64,000 nucleotides of DNA, taken from positions 124,001-188,000 of the forward strand of contig CAWAHE010000024.1 in assembly GCA_963781775.1 (NCBI GenBank). Direction: 5' to 3'. This DNA is from CAVSRC01 sp963781775. GTDB lineage: Bacteria > Pseudomonadota > Alphaproteobacteria > Rhizobiales > Kaistiaceae. The notes beneath the pieces are model-generated. The model saw only the letters and a program-made list of their open reading frames with translations. It did no database searches and had not been told where the DNA came from. Each line of letters starts with the position of its first letter. The stretch's first letter is position 1. The position numbers and the translations under genes are program-made. Positions 53,445 to 62,114 of this stretch are shown here, piece by piece.

Positions 53445-53547
53445 ATCCGGTTCCCTCGCCGGCGCCCTTCCGGGGGCGCTGGAGCCTGCCGCTCACTCCG
53501 GCCGGAAAGCCTTACCGGCTGGAGCCAATCGAGGGAAGGCTTCCGGT

Positions 53548-53712
53548 TCAGGCCGGCAGCGCGGCGACCCAGGTGCCGATGTAATACGGCCAGATGAGGA
53601 TGGCGAAGACACCCTGCCAGAAGCCGAGCTTCAGGAAGCCGATCGTGAAGAGCCAGCCGGCGGCCCAGACAAGGCCGATGGACGAATGCTGCTCGATCTT
53701 GATCCGTTCCAT
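53548..53712 (-). CDS. Small two-helix membrane protein (54 aa)
   Basis: This gene encodes 54 residues with two hydrophobic segments (SSIGLVWAAGWLFTIGFLKL and GVFAILIWPYYIGTWVAAL) joined by a short LGFWQ turn. Codon use matches neighbours and a GGGAGGACA ribosome-binding site lies about 10 bases before the ATG, so it is likely real despite its size. No family is recognised. It lies between glcD and glcE in the interrupted glycolate cluster, on the same strand as both. Confidence 0.72.
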   Translation of the reverse strand: MERIKIEQHSSIGLVWAAGWLFTIGFLKLGFWQGVFAILIWPYYIGTWVAALPA

Positions 53713-53847
53713 GGTTCTGTCCTCCCGTGGCGGTACGCTGTTTTCCTCTCTTCAGATATGCCCTGCGGCCGCCTCCTGCCAGTAGGCTGTCAGCAGGCCC
53801 CTGTTACACCTGCGGCGTCCACGCAATGCGGTTTCAGGAGAATTGCC

Positions 53848-54219
53848 ATGACTGTCGTCAAGGGAAGTTGTCATTGCAAGGCCACGCAGTTCGAGGTCGG
53901 CGCAGCACCGCAGACCGTGACAGCCTGTACGTGCTCGTTCTGCTCCAAGCGCGGCGCGCTATGGGCCTATTACACGCCGAAGGATTTCCGTCTGACGACG
54001 GCGCGCGACCGCGTCGCCACCTATCAGTGGGGCAGCTACACGGTGCAGCACCACTACTGCCCGATCTGCGGATGCGGCACCTATACGGAGTCTCCCGATT
54101 GGTCGTCCGGCAAAGCCGATTTCGACAATCCGAAGATCAGCGTCAATGCGCGCCTGTTCGACGACTTCGACCTCGCGTCCGTCGAGCACAAGGAGATCGA
54201 CGGCAAGAATCTGTGGTGA
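53848..54219 (+). CDS. GFA (glutathione-dependent formaldehyde-activating)-family protein
   Basis: The 123-residue protein has the zinc-binding layout of the GFA/CENP-V fold: GSCHCKATQFEV, CTCSFCSKRG and YCPICGCGTYTE, which supply the Cys ligands. Many members are annotated as glutathione-dependent formaldehyde-activating enzymes, but most have no proven activity. ATG 53848 is preceded by CAGGAGAATTGCC. It is the only plus-strand gene inside the glycolate oxidase cluster, converging with glcD (3 bases between the stops). Confidence 0.9.
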   Translation: MTVVKGSCHCKATQFEVGAAPQTVTACTCSFCSKRGALWAYYTPKDFRLTTARDRVATYQWGSYTVQHHYCPICGCGTYTESPDWSSGKADFDNPKISVNARLFDDFDLASVEHKEIDGKNLW

Positions 54220-54222
54220 ACC

Positions 54223-55686
54223 TCAAGCGGTGACCGGCGACGGCTTCGCCGCCTTCTCCGGCCGGCCTTCAAGCGGGAACACCTTGGCCGGATTGAGCAG
54301 CCATTGCGGGTCGAACACGCTCTTCACCCGCATCTGCTGGTCGAGGTCGATGGTGCTGAACTGTACGCCCATGAGGTCGCGCTTCTCGACGCCGACGCCG
54401 TGTTCGCCGGTCAGGCAGCCGCCGACCTCAACGCACAGCTTGAGCACGTCGGCGCCCGCCTGCTCGGCCTTCTCGAGTTCGCCCGGCTTGTTGGCGTTGT
54501 AGAGGATCAGCGGGTGCAGATTGCCGTCGCCGGCATGGAAGATATTGGAGACGGCAAGGCCGTAGCCGTCGCAGATCTCGCCGACGCGCTTCAGTACCTC
54601 GGGCAGACGGCCGGTCGGGATCACCCCGTCCATGCACATGTAGTCCGATATCTGGCCCATCGCCCCGAACGCGGACTTGCGGCCTTTCCAGATGGCGGCG
54701 CTCTCCGCCTCGGACTTCGACACGCGCATGGTTTGCGGCTTGAAGCGTTCGGCGATCTTCGTGATCCGGACGATCAGATCGGCAATTTCTGATTCCGAGC
54801 CTTCCACCTCGACGATGAGCAGCGCCTCCACGTCGAGCGGATAACCGGCATGGGCGAAGGCCTCGCAGGCCTTGATCGCCGGGCGGTCCATATATTCGAT
54901 CGCCACCGGGATGATTCCCGAAGCGATGATCGCGGCGACGCAGGCGCCGGCCGCTTCGGCGCTGGCAAAGCCCATCAGCATCGGCCGGGCGCCTTCGGCG
55001 GCGCGCAGGATGCGCACGGTGACTTCGGTGACGACGCCGAGCTGGCCTTCCGATCCGATGACCAGGCCGAGCAGATCGTAGCCGGCGGCATCGAGGTGGC
55101 CGCCGCCGATGTCGACCACCGTGCCGTCGATCAGCACCATTTTCAGGCCCAGCACATTGTTGGTGGTGACGCCGTATTTGAGGCAATGCGCACCGCCGGA
55201 GTTCATGGCGACGTTGCCGGCAATCGTGCAGGCAAGCTGGCTCGACGGGTCGGGCGCGTAGAAGAAGCCGCGGTGAGAGACCGCATTGGAGACGTTGATG
55301 TTGGTGACGCCGGCCTCCACCGTCGCCACCCGGTTCTCGTAGTCGATGTCCAGAATCCGGTTCATGCGCGCCAGGCCGATGACGACGCAGTCCGTCGAGG
55401 GCAGCGCGCCGCCCGACAGCGAGGTGCCGGCGCCGCGGGCGACGATCTTCACGCCTTTGGCGCCGAGAAATTTCAGCGTGGCGACGACTTCGTCGGTCGA
55501 GGCCGGCAGCACCACTGCCAGCGGCACCGCCCGGTAGGCGGTCAGCGCGTCGGTCTCATAGGCCCGGCGTTCGTCCTCGGTGACGATCACGCCCTCTGGG
55601 CCAAGAATATCCGCAAGACCGGCCACGATCGCGTCGCGGTTGGCGAGCACGCTTTCGTCGGCCTGGGGCATGGCAAGGGCAGTCAC
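54223..55686 (-). CDS. glcD: Glycolate oxidase subunit GlcD (FAD-linked)
   Basis: GlcD is the catalytic flavoprotein of glycolate oxidase, also active on D-lactate in some species. The 487-residue protein has IVARGAGTSLSGGALP, the FAD site IGSEGQLGVVTEVT, and the C-terminal FHAGDGNLHPLILYN and GEHGVGVEKRDLM. GTG 55686 is chosen because GGAG lies 8 bases upstream. ATG 55671 (MPQADES) and ATG 55719 are alternatives with poor ribosome-binding sites. It is divergent from lutA, placing both hydroxyacid systems under one regulatory region. Confidence 0.93.
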   Translation of the reverse strand: MTALAMPQADESVLANRDAIVAGLADILGPEGVIVTEDERRAYETDALTAYRAVPLAVVLPASTDEVVATLKFLGAKGVKIVARGAGTSLSGGALPSTDCVVIGLARMNRILDIDYENRVATVEAGVTNINVSNAVSHRGFFYAPDPSSQLACTIAGNVAMNSGGAHCLKYGVTTNNVLGLKMVLIDGTVVDIGGGHLDAAGYDLLGLVIGSEGQLGVVTEVTVRILRAAEGARPMLMGFASAEAAGACVAAIIASGIIPVAIEYMDRPAIKACEAFAHAGYPLDVEALLIVEVEGSESEIADLIVRITKIAERFKPQTMRVSKSEAESAAIWKGRKSAFGAMGQISDYMCMDGVIPTGRLPEVLKRVGEICDGYGLAVSNIFHAGDGNLHPLILYNANKPGELEKAEQAGADVLKLCVEVGGCLTGEHGVGVEKRDLMGVQFSTIDLDQQMRVKSVFDPQWLLNPAKVFPLEGRPEKAAKPSPVTA

Positions 55687-55830
55687 GATCGGAACTCCAC
55701 AAGACGCTGCTGCAATCATAGCGCCATGAACCGGCCGGCGATACCGCCCGTGCGCGACGGGCCTTGTTGATAGGACCCGCCCCGGCCTGCTATCGAACCG
55801 TGGCGCCTTCGCCGCGCCCAAGGAAGAAGA

Positions 55831-56604
55831 ATGCCCGCAGAAGCACCCCGTCCTACCGTCGGCCTGTTCGTCACCTGCCTCGTCGATCTGTTCCGCCCGA
55901 CCGTCGGTTTTGCCGCGGTCAAGTTGATCGAGGCCGCGGGATGTCGGGTCGAGGTTCCCGAGGCGCAGACCTGCTGCGGTCAACCGGCCTACAATTCCGG
56001 CGACCGCCGCGACACCCGTGCCATCGCCGAACAGGTCATCGCCGCGTTCGAGCCCTTCGATTATGTCGTGGCGCCGTCCGGCTCGTGCGCCGGCATGCTC
56101 AAGGTCCACTACCCGGAACTCTTCGCCGACGATCCCTTGTGGGCCGTGCGCGCCAAAGCGCTGTCGGCCAAGGTGTTCGAGCTGGTCAGCTTCCTGGTCG
56201 ACGTGCGCGGCATGAGCAAGGTTGATGCGGCCTTCGCCGGCTCCGTCACCTACCACAACTCGTGCTCGGGCCTGCGCGAACTCGGCGTGCACGATCAGCC
56301 GCGGCGGCTGCTCAAGTCGGTCGCCGGCCTGACGCTGACCGAGATGAAGGAGGCCGACGTGTGCTGCGGGTTCGGCGGCACCTTCTGCGTCAAGTATCCC
56401 GATATCTCCAACGGCATCGTCGAGAAGAAGACCGCCGCGATCGCCGACACCAGCGCCGGCACCCTGCTCGCCGGCGATCTCGGCTGCCTGATGAACATGG
56501 CCGGCAAGCTTCAGCGCGAGGGCCGCCCGGTCGCCGTGCGCCATGTCGCCGAGGTCCTTGCCAACATGACCGACGCTGCGCCGATCGGCGAGGCACAGGG
56601 CTGA
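55831..56604 (+). CDS. lutA: L-lactate utilisation protein LutA (Fe-S oxidoreductase subunit)
   Basis: LutA, LutB and LutC together oxidise L-lactate. The 257-residue protein contains two CCG domains with cysteine motifs CLVDLF, QTCCGQPAYN, YHNSCSGLRELG and VCCGFGGTF, which bind an unusual iron-sulfur cluster. It is divergent from glcD and its stop overlaps the lutB start as TGATG. lutABC replaces or supplements the flavin L-lactate dehydrogenase in many bacteria. Confidence 0.94.
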   Translation: MPAEAPRPTVGLFVTCLVDLFRPTVGFAAVKLIEAAGCRVEVPEAQTCCGQPAYNSGDRRDTRAIAEQVIAAFEPFDYVVAPSGSCAGMLKVHYPELFADDPLWAVRAKALSAKVFELVSFLVDVRGMSKVDAAFAGSVTYHNSCSGLRELGVHDQPRRLLKSVAGLTLTEMKEADVCCGFGGTFCVKYPDISNGIVEKKTAAIADTSAGTLLAGDLGCLMNMAGKLQREGRPVAVRHVAEVLANMTDAAPIGEAQG

Positions 56605-58025
56605 TGGACGCCACCTCCCCTGCCTTCAAACAGAACGCCCACCGGGCGCTCAACGACGCCCAATTGCAGGCTGCGCTGAAAAACACTCGCCCGCGCTTCG
56701 TCGACAAGCGCGCCTCGGCGGTCGAGCAGTTGCCGGAATTCCAGCAGCTGCGCGAAAGCGCCCGCGACATCAAGAACCATACGCTGGCGCATCTCGACCT
56801 CTATCTGGAGGCGTTCGAGGAGAAGGTACGCGAGGCCGGCGGCGAGGTGCACTACGCCGAGACGGCCGCCGACGCCCGCGACGTCATCCTCGGCATCTGC
56901 CGGCGGGTCGGCGCCCGGACGGTCACCAAAGGCAAGTCGATGATCGCCGAGGAGATCGCGCTCAACGATCATCTCGAGGCGAACGGCATCGAGCCAATCG
57001 AAACCGACCTCGGCGAATACATCATCCAGCTCCGCCACGAGCCGCCGAGCCACATCATCGCGCCGGCCGTCCACCTCACCATGAAGCAGGTCGAGGCGGA
57101 CTTCCGCCGCGTGCACACCAACCTGCCCGCCGAACGTGACCTGTCCGATCCGCCGGCGCTGCTCGCCGAGGCGCGCACCATCTTGCGCGAGCGCTTTCTC
57201 AAGGCCGATGTCGGCATCACCGGCGCCAATTTCCTGGTCGCGGAAACCGGCACCTCGGTCATCGTCACCAACGAGGGCAACGGCGATCTCACCCAGATCC
57301 TGCCGCGCGTTCACATCGTGCTGGCGTCGCTGGAGAAGGTCACGCCGACGCTGAACGACGTCAGCCAGATCATCCGCGTCCTGGCGCGCTCGGGCAGCGG
57401 CCAGGACATTTCGGTCTACACGACCTTCTCCACCGGTCCGCGCCGGCCCGACGATCCCGACGGACCGGAGGAGTACCACGTCGTGCTGCTCGACAACGGG
57501 CGCTCGGCGATGGTCGGCAGCGAGTTCCAGGACATGCTGCGCTGCATCCGCTGCGGCGCCTGCATGAACCATTGCCCAGTCTATCAGGAAGTCGGTGGCC
57601 ACGCTTATGGCTGGGTCTATCCGGGGCCGATGGGCGCGGTGCTGACGCCGACCCTGATCGGCGTCGACAAGGCCGGACACCTGCCCAACGCCTCGACCTT
57701 TTGCGGACGCTGCGAGAGCGTCTGCCCGATGATGATCCCGCTGCCGAAGATGATGCGTCATTGGCGCGAGCGCGAATTCGAGCGCCATCTGTCGCCGACG
57801 ACCTGGCGCTGGGGCCTTGGTGTGTGGGCATGGCTCGCAACGCGTCCCCGGCTTTATCGTTTTGCCACCGGGCTCGTGGCGCGCGTGCTCGGCAATCTCG
57901 GACACAGGCGCGGCCGCTTCGCGCGCCTGCCGCTCGCCGGCGGCTGGACCAAACATCGCGATCTGCCGGCGCCGGAAGGACAGACCTTCCAGGAGATGTG
58001 GGCCGAGCGGAGGCAGGCGCCGTGA
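56604..58025 (+). CDS. lutB: L-lactate utilisation protein LutB (iron-sulfur protein)
   Basis: The 473-residue protein has an N-terminal LUD domain (RTVTKGKSMIAEEIALND; GITGANFLVAETGTSV) and a ferredoxin-like pair of 4Fe-4S motifs near residues 315-370, CIRCGACMNHCPVY and CGRCESVCPMMIP. The last 90 residues include a partly hydrophobic stretch. It starts at ATG 56604, sharing bases with the lutA stop, and its own stop overlaps the GTG start of lutC, so all three are translationally coupled. Confidence 0.94.
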   Translation: MDATSPAFKQNAHRALNDAQLQAALKNTRPRFVDKRASAVEQLPEFQQLRESARDIKNHTLAHLDLYLEAFEEKVREAGGEVHYAETAADARDVILGICRRVGARTVTKGKSMIAEEIALNDHLEANGIEPIETDLGEYIIQLRHEPPSHIIAPAVHLTMKQVEADFRRVHTNLPAERDLSDPPALLAEARTILRERFLKADVGITGANFLVAETGTSVIVTNEGNGDLTQILPRVHIVLASLEKVTPTLNDVSQIIRVLARSGSGQDISVYTTFSTGPRRPDDPDGPEEYHVVLLDNGRSAMVGSEFQDMLRCIRCGACMNHCPVYQEVGGHAYGWVYPGPMGAVLTPTLIGVDKAGHLPNASTFCGRCESVCPMMIPLPKMMRHWREREFERHLSPTTWRWGLGVWAWLATRPRLYRFATGLVARVLGNLGHRRGRFARLPLAGGWTKHRDLPAPEGQTFQEMWAERRQAP

Positions 58026-58690
58026 GTGCACGCGACGCGGTCCTCGCAAAGATTCGCCGCTCGCTCGGGGTCACCGGCCAGGAATCCAGCCGCAACGCCA
58101 CCGTGGACGACCGGTTGCGGGCGGCGCCGCGCGGGACGATCCCGGCACGCGGCCAGTTGCCGCCCGCCGAACGGCTCACACTGTTCACCAAGATGGCCGA
58201 GAAGTTCTCGGCAACCGTCGCTCGCGTCGCCTCGGCCGCCGATGTGCCGGCGGCGGTATCCGATTACCTCCGCCAACACAATCTGCCCGCCGCGGTGCGC
58301 ACCGGCGACGATCCACGGCTTGCCGCCATGCCGTGGGACAAGACCCAGATCGAGATCGCGCACGGCCCGTCCGACGGCGGCGACGCGGTTTCGGTCAGCC
58401 ACGCACTCGGCGGCGTCGCCGAGAGCGGCACGCTGGTGCTGACCTCGGGCCCGGACAACCCAACGACGCTCAATTTTCTGCCGGAGACCGAGATCGTCGT
58501 TCTGGCCGCCGCCGATCTCGCCGGCGACTACGAAACCGTCTGGGACCGCATTCGCGAGCGCTACGGCAAAGGCGCCCTGCCCCGCACGGTCAACTACATC
58601 ACCGGCCCGTCGCGCTCCGGCGACATCGAGCAGACCATCATCCTCGGCGCCCACGGGCCGCGCAGCCTGCATATCGTCGTCGTCGGTTAG
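58022..58690 (+). CDS. lutC: L-lactate utilisation protein LutC
   Basis: The 222-residue protein is a stand-alone LUD domain, with SHALGGVAESGTLVLTSGPD near the middle and RTVNYITGPSRSGDIEQTII at the C-terminus. It completes the LutABC complex. The start is GTG at 58022, overlapping the lutB stop as GTGA; no ATG lies in the right place. It converges with the amidotransferase gene, overlapping by 4 bases at the stops. Confidence 0.92.
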   Translation: MSARDAVLAKIRRSLGVTGQESSRNATVDDRLRAAPRGTIPARGQLPPAERLTLFTKMAEKFSATVARVASAADVPAAVSDYLRQHNLPAAVRTGDDPRLAAMPWDKTQIEIAHGPSDGGDAVSVSHALGGVAESGTLVLTSGPDNPTTLNFLPETEIVVLAAADLAGDYETVWDRIRERYGKGALPRTVNYITGPSRSGDIEQTIILGAHGPRSLHIVVVG

Positions 58691-59388
58691 CGGATCAGCC
58701 CCACCCAGGCGCGCGCCAGCGCCAGCCCGGTCGCGTCAGCCTTCTCGCCATGCCGCTCGGCGTCGCGCGGATGCCGCTCCGTCCAGTCGGGGGCGTGGTC
58801 GGCGATCACGTCCGCAAAATCCTCGTTCCAGCGTTCCACCAGCCCGCGGTCGGCCTCGAAGTGGAACTGGATGCCATAGACCGCGCGTCCGATCCGGAAT
58901 GCCTGCATCTCGGTCATGGCGCTGGTCGCCAAATGTACGGCTTCCGGCGGCAGCGTGTAGGTATCGAGATGCCAATGAAACAGCGGTGCGGCGTCGCCGA
59001 GCGCCACCATGACGGGGTCGCCCCGGCCGGCCGGCGTCGGGCGGACCTCGTGCCAGCCGAACTCGACCGGGCGGCCGAGGATGTTGGTGGCGCCGTGGCC
59101 GCGGGCGATAAGCTGCGCGCCGAGACAGATTCCGAGCACGGCCTTGTCGGCGACGCCGAAGGCGCGGGTGAGATCGGCGACCTGCGGCAGCCAGGGATGG
59201 TTCTCGTCGTCCAACGCGCTTTGCTCGCCGCCGAGAACGACCAGCGCATCGAAGCCACCGGGATCGGCCGGTACCGGCTCGCCCTGCCAGGCTCGGCGAA
59301 TTTCGATGTCGGCGCCGACTTCAACTAGCGCCGTCCCGACCTGGCCGAGCGGCGTTCCGACATAATTCTCGATCACAATGACGCGCAT
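58687..59388 (-). CDS. Type 1 glutamine amidotransferase-like protein
   Basis: The 233-residue protein is a class I glutamine amidotransferase domain without a fused synthase. The nucleophile elbow is GICLGAQLIARGHGA with the catalytic Cys, and YGIQFHFEADRG provides the His and Glu of the triad. GGEQSALDDENHPWL lies upstream of these. Relatives act on glutathione-like or gamma-glutamyl compounds, or are annotated GMP-synthase-like; the partner is not evident. ATG 59388 is chosen by homology. It converges with lutC. Confidence 0.9.
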   Translation of the reverse strand: MRVIVIENYVGTPLGQVGTALVEVGADIEIRRAWQGEPVPADPGGFDALVVLGGEQSALDDENHPWLPQVADLTRAFGVADKAVLGICLGAQLIARGHGATNILGRPVEFGWHEVRPTPAGRGDPVMVALGDAAPLFHWHLDTYTLPPEAVHLATSAMTEMQAFRIGRAVYGIQFHFEADRGLVERWNEDFADVIADHAPDWTERHPRDAERHGEKADATGLALARAWVGLIR

Positions 59389-59469
59389 TGACGGGCGACC
59401 ACGCAAGACGGCGAGACTTGGTAGCATGGCGGCGGAAGCCAAACGAGTGGGGTGCAAGGGGCGCGCGGA

Positions 59470-60192
59470 ATGAAGCTTGGTGAGTCACGTACTCCCGAGG
59501 GCATGCGTCTCTATGCCATCGGCGACGTTCACGGCTGCGACGACATGCTGGCGGCCGCCCATGAGGCGATCGCGGACGACCTGGTGGAGCGCCCGGTCGA
59601 CGATCACCGCATCGTCCACGTCGGCGACTATGTCGATCGCGGACCGGATTCCGCCGGCGTCATCGCGCGGCTGCTACGAATGTCGGCCGGCGACGACCAC
59701 ATCGTCTGCCTGCGCGGCAATCACGATGCGCTCCTCGCCGGCTTCCTCGCCGCACCGGATGAATTCGGTCGGATGTGGCTCGACAATGGCGGCGACGCCA
59801 CCTTGCGTTCCTACGGCGTGACGCCGACCCGGTCGCTGCTCGGATTCGATTACACAGGCCTGTCGCGCAAATTCGCCGAGGCGATCCCAGACGACCATCG
59901 CGCCTTCATCGAGACACTGTCGCTCACCGCCCGCTTCGGCGACTACCTGTTCGTGCACGCCGGGATCAGGCCGGGCGTGCCACTCGACCAGCAGGATCCG
60001 GAAGACCTGATCTGGATCCGGAACGATTTTCTGTTGGACGCCACCGACCACGGCGTCGTGGTCGTTCACGGTCATACGCCGGCTACCGCGGCCGAGATTC
60101 GTACGAACCGCATCAACGTCGACACTGGCGCGGTCTATGGCGGTCCGCTCACCTGTGTCGTACTGGAGGGCACGGACTACCGGTTTCTGTAG
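59470..60192 (+). CDS. Metallophosphatase, serine/threonine protein phosphatase-like
   Basis: The 240-residue protein has the full calcineurin-like metal site: AIGDVHGCDDM, VGDYVDRGPDSAGV, CLRGNHDALL, FVHAGIRPG and VVVHGHTPAT. This order matches the bacterial PP1/PP2A-like and diadenosine-tetraphosphatase branch. It could dephosphorylate proteins or nucleotides. ATG 59470 is preceded by AAGGGG; a GTG at 59452 is the alternative. It is divergent from the amidotransferase. Confidence 0.9.
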   Translation: MKLGESRTPEGMRLYAIGDVHGCDDMLAAAHEAIADDLVERPVDDHRIVHVGDYVDRGPDSAGVIARLLRMSAGDDHIVCLRGNHDALLAGFLAAPDEFGRMWLDNGGDATLRSYGVTPTRSLLGFDYTGLSRKFAEAIPDDHRAFIETLSLTARFGDYLFVHAGIRPGVPLDQQDPEDLIWIRNDFLLDATDHGVVVVHGHTPATAAEIRTNRINVDTGAVYGGPLTCVVLEGTDYRFL

Positions 60193-60203
60193 CCCGAAAC
60201 GAA

Positions 60204-60227
60204 AACGGCGCGCCGAAGCGCGCCGTT
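60204..60227. terminator. Bidirectional terminator-like hairpin
   Basis: A 10-bp perfect stem (AACGGCGCGC / GCGCGCCGTT) with a CGAA tetraloop lies between the convergent metallophosphatase and peroxiredoxin genes. On the minus strand it is followed by TTCGTTTC, on the plus strand by CGATCATT, so it is better suited to ending the peroxiredoxin transcript. Confidence 0.75.
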
Positions 60228-60251
60228 CGATCATTCCATCCGGGGCCGCGG

Positions 60252-60908
60252 CTACTTCGGCTGCGGCACGATGCGGATGTAGGGCTTCGGCTCCTTCCAG
60301 CCGGCCGGCCAGATCTTCTTGGCATCGTCATTGCTGACGCCGCCCGAAATGATGACGTCCTCGCCGTCCTTCCAGTTCGCCGGCGTCGCCACCTTGAACT
60401 TGGCGGTGAGCTGCATGGAATCGACGACGCGCAGGATCTCGTCGAAGTTGCGGCCGGTCGACATCGGATAGGCAAGCATCAGCTTGATCTTCTTGTCGGG
60501 GCCGATGACGTAGACGGTGCGGACGGTCTGGTTGTCATTGGCTGTGCGTGGGCCCGACGGATCGGCCGCGGCCGGCAGCATGTCGTAGAGCTTCGATACT
60601 TTGAGATCGGGGTCGCCGATCATCGGGAAATTCGGGGCGGTGCCCTGGGTCTCCTCGATGTCCTTCGCCCAGCCGGCGTGGCGATCGACCGGATCGGCGC
60701 TGAGGCCGATCACCTTGACGTGACGCTTGTCGAAATCGGGCTTCAGCTTGGCGACCACGCCGAGTTCGGTGGTGCAGACCGGGGTGAAATCCTTGGGGTG
60801 CGAAAAAAGGATGCCCCAGGAGTCTCCCAGCCAGTCGTGGAAACGAATCTTGCCTTGCGTGGTCTCCGCCTCGAAGTCGGGGGCGGTGTCGCCGATGCGA
60901 AGGGCCAT
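60252..60908 (-). CDS. 1-Cys peroxiredoxin (Prx6-type)
   Basis: The 218-residue protein reduces hydrogen and organic peroxides. The catalytic Cys is in HPKDFTPVCTTELG near residue 45, and the long C-terminal domain with PANWKDGEDVIISGGVS is characteristic of the Prx6 subfamily. The start at 60908 has CAGGAGTAGC upstream and begins MALRIGDTAPDF, the usual N-terminus. It is the first gene of its transcript and lies near an LsrB/VtlR-type regulator linked to oxidative-stress control in relatives. Confidence 0.94.
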   Translation of the reverse strand: MALRIGDTAPDFEAETTQGKIRFHDWLGDSWGILFSHPKDFTPVCTTELGVVAKLKPDFDKRHVKVIGLSADPVDRHAGWAKDIEETQGTAPNFPMIGDPDLKVSKLYDMLPAAADPSGPRTANDNQTVRTVYVIGPDKKIKLMLAYPMSTGRNFDEILRVVDSMQLTAKFKVATPANWKDGEDVIISGGVSNDDAKKIWPAGWKEPKPYIRIVPQPK

Positions 60909-61064
60909 GACGCTACTCCTGTTGAGAAATTCGTTCGGGTTCGGTTCGGGATGTAAGCGGCCGGCCCCCGCCGCTTCAAGGATGGCTATTCGCCACACCA
61001 GCCGGGGCTTGGAAAAGGAGTCCGGCAGCGGCGGGCGCCGCGCACTCCCATTCCGAAACGAGCG

Positions 61065-61943
61065 TCAGGCGGCGACGGCAGGCACGGACAGGTTGTCGAG
61101 CGAGGAGACGATGTGTTCGCCGAGCGCATCGACGATCGCGGAGCCGGGCCGGTTCCACGAGCGCACCAAGCCGATCTCGCAGATGGGCAGCCGGGGGAAG
61201 CCTTCCGCCTCACTGAGGACACGCATGCCGGGCCGCAGCGCCGATTCGGCCAGGACGGTGAGGGCGAGGCCGGCGGTCACCGCCGCCGAGATCGCGGTCG
61301 AATTGCCGCTCTGATACAGGACGCGATACTTGCGGCCGGCGGCAGTCAATGCGTCGACAGCGGCGGCACGCCACATGCACGGCGGCTTGAAGAGGGCCAG
61401 CGGCAGCACGTCCTGCTCTTCGGTGCCGTGCTGGTTCGACGCGACCCAGAGCAGCGGCTCGCGCCGGATGACATCGACATTGGCCTGACCGCAATGCGTG
61501 ACGATCGCCAGATCGAGATCGCCGTTCCGCGTCCTCGACACCAGTTCGGTAGACTGCTCGCAGATCACCGAAACCTCGACCCGCGGATTGGAGCGCGTGA
61601 AGCGCGCCAGGACTTCGGGCAGGAAGCGGTCGGCATAATCGTCCGGGATGCCGAGGCTGACGGAACCGGACAATTCGGTCTCGTCGAAGGCGGCGACCGT
61701 CTCGTCGTTCAGCCGGACCATCCGTCGGGCGTAGCCGAGCAGGCGCTCGCCTTCCTCGGTCAGCCGGGAGGCGCGCCCGTCGCGGGCAAAGACAGGCTTG
61801 CCGATGCGCTCTTCCAGGCGCCGCATCTGCATGGAAACCGCGGATTGGGTCTTGAACACGATATCGGCCGCCTTGGTGAAGCTGCCGGTTTCCACGATCG
61901 CCACGAAGGTCCGCAACTGGTCGAGATCCAGGGTTGCCGCCAT
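61065..61943 (-). CDS. LysR-family regulator, LsrB/VtlR-like
   Basis: The 292-residue regulator has the LysR N-terminal helix-turn-helix (LDLDQLRTFVAIVETGSFTK through FKTQSAVSMQMRRLEER) and an effector domain with IPDDYADRFLPEVLARFTRS and SALRPGMRVLSEAEGFP. These details closely recall LsrB of Sinorhizobium and VtlR of Brucella and Agrobacterium. Those regulators control small RNAs, DUF1127 proteins and stress genes. This gene is divergent from a DUF1127 gene, the same partner class. A CATTC-N4-GAATG inverted repeat lies between them. Confidence 0.9.
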   Translation of the reverse strand: MAATLDLDQLRTFVAIVETGSFTKAADIVFKTQSAVSMQMRRLEERIGKPVFARDGRASRLTEEGERLLGYARRMVRLNDETVAAFDETELSGSVSLGIPDDYADRFLPEVLARFTRSNPRVEVSVICEQSTELVSRTRNGDLDLAIVTHCGQANVDVIRREPLLWVASNQHGTEEQDVLPLALFKPPCMWRAAAVDALTAAGRKYRVLYQSGNSTAISAAVTAGLALTVLAESALRPGMRVLSEAEGFPRLPICEIGLVRSWNRPGSAIVDALGEHIVSSLDNLSVPAVAA

Positions 61944-61993
61944 TTTCTCTCCACTCCTGACACATCAATGAAAGCGATGGTCTATATTAGAAA

Positions 61994-62007
61994 CATTCGT
62001 TGGAATG
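61994..62007. promoter_or_regulatory. CATTC-N4-GAATG inverted repeat, candidate LysR site
   Basis: The 5-base arms CATTC and GAATG are separated by GTTG. The site is 51 bases upstream of the LysR-type gene start and 108 upstream of the divergent DUF1127 gene. This placement fits a shared operator at which the regulator represses itself and activates its neighbour, the classical LysR arrangement. Binding is not shown here. Confidence 0.5.
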
Positions 62008-62114
62008 ATCAATGGTCAAGGTGCAAATACCGGGTGTCGCGAACGGTTCATGCGTCCGTATTACCGATCCACGGCGGACCGATCGGACCGCGACATGCCG
62101 AGAGGAACACGACC

